DNA from: an uncultured Lentisphaeria bacterium
GTDB taxonomy: Bacteria; Verrucomicrobiota; Lentisphaeria; Victivallales; Victivallaceae
Assembly: GCA_937888615.1 (NCBI GenBank)
Contig: CALABZ010000361.1
Location: 1-15,301 of the forward strand
Direction of reading: 5' to 3'
Length of the DNA stretch: 15,301 bases
This document shows, piece after piece, positions 6,951 to 13,303 of this stretch; the first letter of the stretch is position 1, and the number at the start of each line of letters is the position of its first letter. The notes under the pieces are model-generated. The model ran no database searches. It was given only the letters and a program-made list of their open reading frames with translations, and was not told the DNA's origin. The position numbers were made by a program, and so were the translations under genes.

Positions 6951-7658
6951 ATGAAAACACCGGCAAGAGATTTTACACTTATTGAATTATTGGTCGTCAT
7001 AGCAATCATTGCCATTCTTGCTGCGATGTTGCTGCCGGCTTTGAACCAGGCGCGCAGCGCCGCCCACAGTTCCAAATGCGTTTCCAACCTGAAACAGGTC
7101 GGGTTGGCCTCGGAAATGTATGTGCAGGATTATGAAGGCTGGATTGTCTATCATAATGGCGGTGGATTTTCGTCGGGGATTTGGATCGGGTGGCATTCGA
7201 CGCTCTACCGTTGCGGCTATATCAAGGCGATCAAGACTCTGGAGTGCCCCTCGTCGGTGGCGGAATATATTGGTCGAATCGTTAATGTTCCGGGTCCTAC
7301 CGATTTTTTGACCCTGCATCTCGGTTACGGCATGAGTTATTTGAAAATGCCGAAAATGAGCGGAGAAATGTTGCGCCAGAAATTGAATCAGATCAAGCGC
7401 CCCGCCAAAACACTGCAGATTTGCGATTCATTCGGGGATCGGACCGCATCGGCGCTGGGCCAGAATTCCTATGCCGTTTCGGCCAGTTCCCTGCGGGATA
7501 TCGCCCCGCGTCATCAACGCAATTCCCTGAATATCGTATTTTTTGACGGGCATGTCGAAAATCTGGGCGAATCCTATGTCCGCGATAAAGCGGTCAGTTC
7601 CACCCGCAACTATCGCGAAATGTGGGATCGTATTTCCGACTCCGGAATGTCCTGGTAA
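6951..7658 (+). CDS. Pseudopilin-like protein with N-terminal methylation-type signal and H-X-DG motif
   Basis: 235 residues. The N-terminus MKTPARDFTLIELLVVIAII continues as AILAAMLLPALNQAR, a type IV pilin/type II secretion pseudopilin helix with the conserved E at +5 (E12) after F8. The residue before F8 is aspartate (D7) instead of the glycine normally needed by prepilin peptidase. The C-terminal part holds RHQRNSLNIVFFDGHVE, a one-residue-longer variant (10 residues between H and DG) of the H-X9-DG signature typical of abundant PVC-bacteria proteins (DUF1559 type). Two cysteines flank the central region (C70s and LECPSS). AGGAG lies 8 nt before the ATG and the gap to GH38 is 11 nt, so it is in the glycan operon. 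Such proteins may help carry or anchor exported hydrolases, but that is conjecture. Confidence 0.85.
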   Translation: MKTPARDFTLIELLVVIAIIAILAAMLLPALNQARSAAHSSKCVSNLKQVGLASEMYVQDYEGWIVYHNGGGFSSGIWIGWHSTLYRCGYIKAIKTLECPSSVAEYIGRIVNVPGPTDFLTLHLGYGMSYLKMPKMSGEMLRQKLNQIKRPAKTLQICDSFGDRTASALGQNSYAVSASSLRDIAPRHQRNSLNIVFFDGHVENLGESYVRDKAVSSTRNYREMWDRISDSGMSW

Positions 7659-7687
7659 TAAATGAACTCCCAAGGAACCTGAATATC

Positions 7688-10417
7688 ATGAAATTATTGT
7701 CAACCCTGCTGGTTGCTTTCGCAACCGTTCTGCCGCTCTGCGCACAGAATTTGAAGCCGCAGAATTACAAAGGCGATACGGAAGAACTGAAAATTGCAGC
7801 TTCCAAAACATGGGAAATCGTTTCTTTCGAACCGGTGGCGGTTATTCCGGGCGAAAAATACGAGGTTTCCGCATGGCTGAAATTGGAAAACGCCAAACAG
7901 AGCCACGTGAAAATCGAATGGCTGAACAGCAGTCGTCGGCCATTCAAACAGGATTATCTCTGCACCGGGCGGGATGGCACTCGCGATTGGTTTAAAATCA
8001 CCCGGACATTTACGGCTCCGAATGCCGCCTGGTATATGATGGTTAAGGTATTCGCCGGCGGCACCGCCGAACAACCCGGCGTTACGTATTTCAGGGACGG
8101 CAACGTTCGGTCGCTTCAGACCAAGCCTGACCGGATGGCTCCGCTGACGACTGCTTCCGTCCTGAAACCGACCGGCAATGCCGTTTCTCTGGACAAGATC
8201 GCCGGTTATACCGTTTATTATCCGCAGCAGCCGAATCCGCAGGAGAAATACGCCGCCGAAGAACTTGCCGCTTTCCTTGGCCGAATCTATGGTTCGGAAT
8301 TCAAGGCCATGCCGGAACCCGGTTCGATCGACGGACCTTTTATCAGCGTCGGCAATACCCGTCTGGCCGGGCGGGCCGGGATCGTTTCGCCGATACGGGA
8401 ACAGGGCTACAAGCTTGAGGTTCGGGATGGCAATCTGTACATTGCCGGGGGAACGCGCGGTATTCTGTACGGCGTCCTGGCGTTGCTGGAAGAAGACCTG
8501 GGCTGTCGCCGCTATGCCGTTGACATGCTGCCGGTGGTGCCGGAGAACCGGACCGGGACGTTGACGGTGGTGCCGCGCGAATCCGCACCGGATTTCCGAA
8601 TCCGCGAAACCCTGTACGCCGCCAGCTATGATCCCGCCTGGGCGTCGTTCAACCGGATCATGCCGCTGTCATACTTCCATAATCTGTCGTATGAGGAAGG
8701 GGGCGGCTGGTCGAATACCGGCTATTTCATTCATACCTACAGCAAGTTGATTCCGGCGGAAAAATATTTCAAGACACACCCGGAGTTTTTCCCGCTGATT
8801 GATGGCAAACGCTTTTCGTCCACCCCGCACAAGGGACAACTATGCTACACCGCGCCGGGATTGGCCGAGGAGATCGCCGGACGGCTGGAGGAGGCAATCA
8901 AGCAAAATCCCCATGCCCGGATTTACAGTGTTTCTTCCAATGACAACCGCGTGGCGAATTGCGAGTGTCCGCGTTGCCAGGCGTTGATCAAACGCGATGG
9001 GATTCCCGGCGCCCAGCTCGACCTGGCCAACCGCGTGGCGGACCTGTTGGCGAAGAAATATCCCGATATCCTGATTTCGACGTTGGCCTATGTGGACAGC
9101 CAGGTACCGCCGCAACACATCAAACCCTCGAAAAACGTCCTTATCGTCTATGCCCCGATCCATCAGCGCGCCAACATGATCAACATGCTGCTGCCGATCA
9201 ATGAGGTCAAGGACCCCCTCGGCCGGGAGCGTGTTGTCGAAGCCGAAATTTACCGTTGGCGGCAAATGGCCGACCATGTCCTGTTGTGGGATTATGCGGA
9301 CCGTTATGAGGCCGCGGCGCAGCCGTTCCCGACGTTTGACGCACAAAGCCGCGGCTATGATTTCCTGAAACAACTCGGGGTGATGGGGATTTTCAGCGAA
9401 GTCGCGCATGGCGAAATCAGTTCGCTGGGGGCGCTCAAGTCCTGGATTTTCGCCAAGAAAATGTGGGATACATCCCGTTCGATGGATGAGTTGATCCGCG
9501 AATTCGTCACCGAGTATTACGGACCGGCCGCGCCCAAAATGATGGAATACATCAATTTTCAGCGTGCCAAATGGAACTACTGGTACCAAAACCGTCGTAA
9601 AGGCGAGACCATTCATTTCACTGATGATGACCTTGCGCGGATGGATACAATGCTGGCGCAGACGCTGGCGGATTGCGGCGGTCAGTCCGATTATGCCGAC
9701 AGGGTCGAGGCGGAACAGTTGGTCATGCTTTCGTTCCGGCTTTCCCAGATGCCGAATAAACATAATCTGGAAACCTACCGGCAGAATATCGATTGCGCCA
9801 AAGCATTGTTGGCCAGACATCCCGGTCTGTACCTGCGTCCGTACTCCAATGTCGAGGTTATCAAGAATTGGGAGGCCAACTATTGTAACACCAAAGATGC
9901 TTCGTTGCTTCCGAGCTCTTCTCCTAACGCGGTGCAGTATAAAAATAAAACCACTCACGTCAACTTGTCGCAGTACCTGAAAGACCCCGAAGCGACAGGC
10001 GGTTATGCCGTCCGGCAAATCGGACGTAACGCCTGGGGCGTGCAGTGGCACTATCCATTCTTTATCGACGCCATGGATTTGTCGAAAAATTACGTCGTCC
10101 GGATGCGGGCCCGCGGCGAATTTAAACAGCAGCCGTCCAAGTCGGGCGAACTTTTCAAACTGTATAATTATTCACCGGGGCTGGGTGTTACCACCGGCAG
10201 TTTTACCGCCAGATATCCGGCCCGCGACGATGGTAAATATCGCTGGTATGACCTTGGACGCATTCGGTTTGTCACACCCGGCGTGACCGGTTACTTCTAC
10301 AACGAAACGCTTCTTCGACCGGAAGAAGGCGTCTGGTACGACTATATGGAGCTGGTGCCGGAGGACGAATACCGCGGCCCGGTTCCGCTCAAGGACCTGC
10401 CGTTGATGAAGATCTGA
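7688..10417 (+). CDS. Secreted DUF4838-family protein (probable glycoside hydrolase-like)
   Basis: 909 residues. MKLLSTLLVAFATVLPLCAQ is a Sec signal peptide with probable cleavage after LCA. The ATG at 7688 is chosen because AAGGAA lies 10 nt upstream and because longer versions would bury the signal. Residues about 30-145 look like a jelly-roll carbohydrate-binding domain (YEVSAWLKLENAK). About 175-300 is an alpha/beta domain like those preceding GH20/GH67 catalytic domains (KYAAEELAAFLGRIYGSEF, TRGILYGVLALLEEDLGCRR). About 305-620 is the DUF4838 core, with SSNDN, the cysteine cluster C425-x-C427-xx-C430, and LLWDYADRYEAAAQPFPTF. A second jelly-roll-like region covers about 770-895. DUF4838 is common in gut Bacteroidota and Lentisphaerota, and its substrate is not established. 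It is the last gene of the operon begun by the GH38 regulator-enzyme, 29 nt after the pseudopilin gene, which supports extracellular glycan breakdown. Confidence 0.88.
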   Translation: MKLLSTLLVAFATVLPLCAQNLKPQNYKGDTEELKIAASKTWEIVSFEPVAVIPGEKYEVSAWLKLENAKQSHVKIEWLNSSRRPFKQDYLCTGRDGTRDWFKITRTFTAPNAAWYMMVKVFAGGTAEQPGVTYFRDGNVRSLQTKPDRMAPLTTASVLKPTGNAVSLDKIAGYTVYYPQQPNPQEKYAAEELAAFLGRIYGSEFKAMPEPGSIDGPFISVGNTRLAGRAGIVSPIREQGYKLEVRDGNLYIAGGTRGILYGVLALLEEDLGCRRYAVDMLPVVPENRTGTLTVVPRESAPDFRIRETLYAASYDPAWASFNRIMPLSYFHNLSYEEGGGWSNTGYFIHTYSKLIPAEKYFKTHPEFFPLIDGKRFSSTPHKGQLCYTAPGLAEEIAGRLEEAIKQNPHARIYSVSSNDNRVANCECPRCQALIKRDGIPGAQLDLANRVADLLAKKYPDILISTLAYVDSQVPPQHIKPSKNVLIVYAPIHQRANMINMLLPINEVKDPLGRERVVEAEIYRWRQMADHVLLWDYADRYEAAAQPFPTFDAQSRGYDFLKQLGVMGIFSEVAHGEISSLGALKSWIFAKKMWDTSRSMDELIREFVTEYYGPAAPKMMEYINFQRAKWNYWYQNRRKGETIHFTDDDLARMDTMLAQTLADCGGQSDYADRVEAEQLVMLSFRLSQMPNKHNLETYRQNIDCAKALLARHPGLYLRPYSNVEVIKNWEANYCNTKDASLLPSSSPNAVQYKNKTTHVNLSQYLKDPEATGGYAVRQIGRNAWGVQWHYPFFIDAMDLSKNYVVRMRARGEFKQQPSKSGELFKLYNYSPGLGVTTGSFTARYPARDDGKYRWYDLGRIRFVTPGVTGYFYNETLLRPEEGVWYDYMELVPEDEYRGPVPLKDLPLMKI

Positions 10418-10424
10418 GAACTGG

Positions 10425-10463
10425 CGGCTGCCGCGGGCAAAGAGATGTGTTACGCGGCAGTCG
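10425..10463. terminator. GC-rich hairpin between convergent genes
   Basis: CTGCCGCG (10428-10435) and CGCGGCAG (10453-10460) are perfect inverted repeats. Pairing extends outward to 10425/10463 through one G-T and two G-C pairs, around a 17-nt loop. It sits 7 nt past the DUF4838 stop codon and between genes that converge, a typical place for a shared terminator. No T-run follows on either strand, so termination by this element alone is uncertain. Confidence 0.4.
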
Positions 10464-10620
10464 AAGCCAGCAGAGAGGCCAGTACGAACCCTGCCCCAAC
10501 CTGAATGGCCCAGGCGATAACCACGGTCAGGACGGCGTCCGGCCAGAAGTCCATCGCCTTGTTGATCCATGCGGCATATTTGATGCGCGGCCACAGGACG
10601 GGGCCGTTTTGTTTATCAAT
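10450..10620 (-). CDS. Possible small membrane protein (doubtful)
   Basis: The 198 bases between the DUF4838 and HIT genes are otherwise unexplained. On the reverse strand a frame reads IDKQNGPVLWPRIKYAAW, then a clear hydrophobic helix (DAVLTVVIAWAIQVGAGFVL) ending in ASLLASTAA and a TAA at 10452-10450. The frame has no good start here. ATT overlaps the HIT stop codon, an ATG lies only 34 codons from the end, and ATGs at 10680 or 10659 would overlap the HIT gene by 45-65 nt. It may be a short co-translated membrane peptide, the remnant of a longer gene, or chance. No family was recognised. Confidence 0.25.
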   Translation of the reverse strand: MDKQNGPVLWPRIKYAAWINKAMDFWPDAVLTVVIAWAIQVGAGFVLASLLASTAA

Positions 10621-11038
10621 CCAGTTTAATCTTCTCGGCGATTTTGGCGGCGGTTTCATTGCGCAGTTTATCGGTTTCATAGGGTTTCTGCCGCCAGTTC
10701 CAGCGGAATCCGTCTTCCACGCCGCGCGGGACCACGTGCAAATGCGCGTGCATGACCACTTGTCCCGCGCAACTGCCGTCGGCCAGGTGCAGATTAAAGC
10801 CATCGTAATCCAACGCGCGTTTCAGGGCCACGCCGATGCGGCTGCCGACCCGGAACATGCGTCCGGCCACGTCTTCGGGGATTGAGGAACTTCCGGCGTG
10901 GTGTTCTTTCGGGATCACCAGCGTATGGCCGGGGTTGATCGGGCTGATGTCGAGGAACGCGTAAACCTTGTCATCCTCGTAAATTTTGGTGGAAGGGATT
11001 TCGCCCTTGATGATTTTACAGAAAATGCAGTCGTCCAT
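10616..11038 (-). CDS. HIT-family nucleotide hydrolase/transferase
   Basis: 140 residues, starting at the ATG at 11038-11036 with TAGGAGAGTGAC just upstream. The histidine-triad signature is present as MHAHLHVV, with H97, H99 and H101; H99 should be the nucleophile that forms the nucleotidyl intermediate. Other family marks are CIFCKIIKGEIPS (4-16, a CxxC pair often binding zinc), VYAFLDISPINPGHTLVIPK (25-44) and FNLHLADGSCAGQVV (81-95). HIT proteins of this branch (Hint/HinT-like) hydrolyse purine nucleoside phosphoramidates or adenylylated substrates in the cytoplasm. The C-terminus after residue 110 is longer than a minimal HinT and carries a Trp-rich stretch (FRWNWRQKPY). It is the last gene of the kinase/TIM-barrel/regulator operon, beginning 11 nt after the regulator's original stop codon. 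Confidence 0.93.
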   Translation of the reverse strand: MDDCIFCKIIKGEIPSTKIYEDDKVYAFLDISPINPGHTLVIPKEHHAGSSSIPEDVAGRMFRVGSRIGVALKRALDYDGFNLHLADGSCAGQVVMHAHLHVVPRGVEDGFRWNWRQKPYETDKLRNETAAKIAEKIKLD

Positions 11039-11049
11039 ATGTCACTCTC

Positions 11050-11140
11050 CTATTGGATATTGTATTCTTTGATTTTGCGGATCAAGGTGCGGCGGCTGAT
11101 ACCGAGTTTTTCGGCGGCATGGGTGCGGTTGTTGTTGCAT
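11050..11140 (-). pseudogene. Orphaned Fis-type HTH (original C-terminus of the response regulator)
   Basis: The reverse strand here reads ECNNNRTHAAEKLGISRR followed by TLIRKIKEYNIQ and a TAG at 11052-11050. This is the standard Fis-type DNA-binding helix-turn-helix that ends NtrC-family regulators (NRTxAAEKLGISRRTL). It is out of frame with the regulator body by +1 and is preceded by stop codons in its own frame (a TGA lies about 20 nt upstream). It has no start of its own, so it is not expected to be made. Its TAG overlaps the Shine-Dalgarno of the HIT gene, which shows the ancestral regulator gene ended here. Confidence 0.85.
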
Positions 11141-11167
11141 TCATGCCGCCGAAAAACTCGGTATCAG
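11096..11167. repeat. Perfect 26-bp inverted repeat with 20-nt spacer inside the response-regulator gene
   Basis: The left arm (11096-11121) begins CTGATACCGAG and ends GGCGGCATG. The right arm (11142-11167) is its exact reverse complement, 26 of 26 bases. Neither the flanking nor the spacer bases extend the match. The left arm encodes the native HTH residues HAAEKLGIS on the reverse strand, so it is the original. The right arm lies in the linker after the AAA+ domain, where it encodes LIPSFSAA and a stop. The right arm is therefore an inverted copy that broke the gene. Confidence 0.95.
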
Positions 11168-12388
11168 GTCGAGCAGTTCGGGAGTGGCGGCGCGGGCCAG
11201 CACTTCCTGCTGGTGACGGATGTTTCGCGGCACGTTTTCAAGTTCGAGGACGGTGCCGCGAGACAGGACCACCATCTGTTCCACGCAGTTGCGCAGTTCG
11301 CGGATGTTGCCGGGCCAGGAGTAGGAACAGAGCGCCGCGAGGGCGTCGTCGGAAATGGCCTCCACGGGTTTTTCGTTGAATTCGGCGAACTCATCCATGA
11401 AGCGTTTGACCAGGATCGGGATATCCTCGACTCGGTCGCGCAGGGGCGGCATGACGATGCTGATTACATCCAGCCGGTAAAAGAGGTCTTCGCGGAATTT
11501 GCCCTCGTCCACCAGTTGCCGCAGGTCGCGGTTGGTGGCGGAAATCAGTCGGGTGTCGGTGAAGATCGGCTCTTCGCCGCCGACCCGCTCGAAGGTTCGG
11601 GTTTCAAGCACCCGCAGGAGCTTCACCTGAACCATCTGGTCGACTTCGCCGATTTCATCAAGGAACAGCGTACCGCCGTCGGCAAGCTCGAAACGACCTT
11701 TTTTCTGGTCGATGGCGCCGGTGAAGGAGCCTTTCTCGTGGCCGAAGAGTTCGCTTTCCAGCAAGGTGGCGGGGAGGGCGGCGCAGTTGACCGGAACGAA
11801 GGCTCCGGAGCGCTCGCTGAGTTTGTGGATGGCGCGGGCGATGACTTCCTTGCCGGTGCCGCTCTCGCCGGAGATCATGATGGTGGAACGGGTTTTGGCG
11901 ATTTGGCTGACCATGTTCATGATCTCGCGCATCTGCGGGGATTTTGCGACGATGTTTTCGAGTTCGAAATCGGAACTGAGGCGTTTTTTCAGGCGTTGGT
12001 TTTCGGTTTTGAGCCCGCGGGTTTCAAGGGCTTTGCCGATGACGTGGTTGAGTTGTTCGAGGTTCCCCGGCTTGGTGACGAAGTCGGTGGCGCCGCGTTT
12101 GATGGCGGCGATGGCGTTTTCGATCGACCCATAGGCGGTGAAGACGATGCAGATCGGCGGCGGAGATTTTTTCAGGGCCGCGTCGATCACCTCCATGCCG
12201 CTGGCGCCGGGCATATTCAGGTCGGTCAGGACCAGGTCGTAATTGTTACGCTGGAGGAGGTTGACGGCGCGTTCGCCGTCTTCGGCCAACGTAACCTGAT
12301 ATTTTTTGCGGAAGAAACGCTCCAGCGCATCGCGGGTGTGCCGTTCGTCATCGGCGATCATGATGGTTCTTTTGTTTTCTTCGTTCAT
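11141..12388 (-). CDS. NtrC-type sigma-54-dependent response regulator, truncated before its DNA-binding domain
   Basis: 415 residues. The receiver domain (about 8-120) has acidic D13/D14, phospho-acceptor D56 in LTDLNMPG, T84 and K106. The AAA+ domain (about 143-375) has Walker A GESGTGKE (174-181), the sigma-54 contact loop GSFTGA (220-225, usually GAFTGA) and Walker B GGTLFLDEIGE (238-248). It continues with YRLDV, PPLRDRVEDIP and the sensor II region SWPGNIRELRN. The protein should end in a Fis-type HTH. Instead, after PELLD it reads LIPSFSAA and stops, because an inverted 26-bp copy of downstream sequence occupies the linker. As written it could be phosphorylated and hydrolyse ATP but could not bind a specific enhancer. 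It starts 6 nt after the TIM-barrel gene's stop (GGGAGG upstream) and is presumably the partner of the kinase encoded two genes upstream. Confidence 0.92.
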   Translation of the reverse strand: MNEENKRTIMIADDERHTRDALERFFRKKYQVTLAEDGERAVNLLQRNNYDLVLTDLNMPGASGMEVIDAALKKSPPPICIVFTAYGSIENAIAAIKRGATDFVTKPGNLEQLNHVIGKALETRGLKTENQRLKKRLSSDFELENIVAKSPQMREIMNMVSQIAKTRSTIMISGESGTGKEVIARAIHKLSERSGAFVPVNCAALPATLLESELFGHEKGSFTGAIDQKKGRFELADGGTLFLDEIGEVDQMVQVKLLRVLETRTFERVGGEEPIFTDTRLISATNRDLRQLVDEGKFREDLFYRLDVISIVMPPLRDRVEDIPILVKRFMDEFAEFNEKPVEAISDDALAALCSYSWPGNIRELRNCVEQMVVLSRGTVLELENVPRNIRHQQEVLARAATPELLDLIPSFSAA

Positions 12389-12394
12389 GGTTGC

Positions 12395-13303
12395 TCAGTC
12401 CTCCCACATTTCAGCGAAATCATGGATGTCGTTCACGCCGCCGGCCGGGATTTCCAGTACGATCAGGCGGATATTCGAGCGCCGGAACAATTTGGCGAGG
12501 CGAGGCAGGTCCATCTGGTTCGGAGTCCGCAACGGCAGGTGCCCATCGTTCCATTTCAAGGCAGGGATGTCGTCGGTGTACCGTGATGCATGGAAATGAA
12601 CCATCTTGACCATGCCGGAAGCGGCGAATTTCTCCGCCTCCTCGTGGAAATTCCGGCCGAGGATATGGCAGGAAGCCCAAAGGTGGCTGATGTCGAGGCA
12701 GATCGGGTGTTTCAAGGCGACGGCGTCGCGTGCGAACATATTGGCGGAGGCGTAGCTCGGGAAATCATTTTCGATACAGAGCATGAGGTCGGGGTAGTCC
12801 CTGCGGACCCGGGCGAGGCGTTCACGGACCAGGGCGCGGCGTTCGAAAAATTCGGGACGCTCGGTGAAGTCGCAATTGAACGGGGAAACGCCGTCGTATG
12901 AGAGATCCGCGCGGAATCCTCCCTGCATGGCGTCGCGGTAGGAGAGGTTGCGGTTGAACGCGGGCGTCGGGTCGTCGGCCATCCGGAATCCGTGGAAAAC
13001 GGCCTGACGGATGTCGTATTCGTGCATCAGGGCGGCGCTGGCGGCAAGCTCGTTCATCGCTTCTTCGTCCCGGCCGGCGGCGAGGTTGATGCAATACTGG
13101 GCCAGCAGCGGGAGATGGGCGCTCAACGGCACGCCGTAGGATGCGCAACGCGTGATTTCCTCTTCCGGCGCGGAGTTGTGGAGCTGGATGCCGAATTCAT
13201 AGCCGTGGGAATCGCAGGCGGAACGGCAGGCTTCGCACAATGTCGCGCCGTTTTCGGCGTTGAATGGATTTGAGGTGAGTTGCAATTGTAATTTTTCGGT
13301 CAT
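12395..13303 (-). CDS. Xylose-isomerase-like TIM-barrel protein (sugar phosphate isomerase/epimerase family)
   Basis: 302 residues, cytoplasmic. Alternating strand-helix pattern with metal-site signatures of the AP-endonuclease-2/xylose-isomerase-like superfamily: SAHLPLL (61-67), AVFHGF (101-106), MLCIENDFP (174-182, E178), ICLDISHLWA (201-210, D204 and H207), MVHFHASRYTDDIPA (234-248, H236/H238), WNDGHLPL (251-258) and IVLEIPAG (281-288, E284). These residues suit binding of one divalent metal. The exact substrate is unknown; relatives isomerise or epimerise sugars or process inositol and other polyols. The ATG overlaps the kinase stop (ATGA, 4 nt) and the regulator starts 6 nt after its own stop. 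It is therefore translationally embedded inside a two-component operon, which suggests a link to the signal sensed or the response given (inference). Confidence 0.85.
   Translation of the reverse strand: MTEKLQLQLTSNPFNAENGATLCEACRSACDSHGYEFGIQLHNSAPEEEITRCASYGVPLSAHLPLLAQYCINLAAGRDEEAMNELAASAALMHEYDIRQAVFHGFRMADDPTPAFNRNLSYRDAMQGGFRADLSYDGVSPFNCDFTERPEFFERRALVRERLARVRRDYPDLMLCIENDFPSYASANMFARDAVALKHPICLDISHLWASCHILGRNFHEEAEKFAASGMVKMVHFHASRYTDDIPALKWNDGHLPLRTPNQMDLPRLAKLFRRSNIRLIVLEIPAGGVNDIHDFAEMWED

Noticed and set aside
3014..6966. Long open frames on the reverse strand opposite the SGNH and GH38 genes (about 341 and 490 codons)
   Set aside because: Their translations show no family motifs and they lie fully opposite genes with clear catalytic residues. 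They follow from the GC-rich third positions of the true genes.
11096..11167. The 26-bp inverted repeat as transposon ends or a rho-independent terminator
   Set aside because: Only 20 nt separate the arms, there is no transposase or target duplication, and no T-tract follows. One arm is native HTH coding sequence, so a duplicated segment explains it better.
11100..11167. Programmed +1 frameshift at the T5 run just before the regulator's stop, restoring the HTH frame
   Set aside because: The run lies in the inverted copy itself, has no known +1 shift signal such as an internal Shine-Dalgarno plus slow codon, and shifting would still leave foreign residues in place of the linker.
10898..12586. 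A 562-codon forward frame opposite the HIT and regulator genes
   Set aside because: The opposite strand encodes unmistakable receiver, AAA+ and HIT motifs. The forward product is low-complexity F/G/D/V-rich with no recognisable domain.
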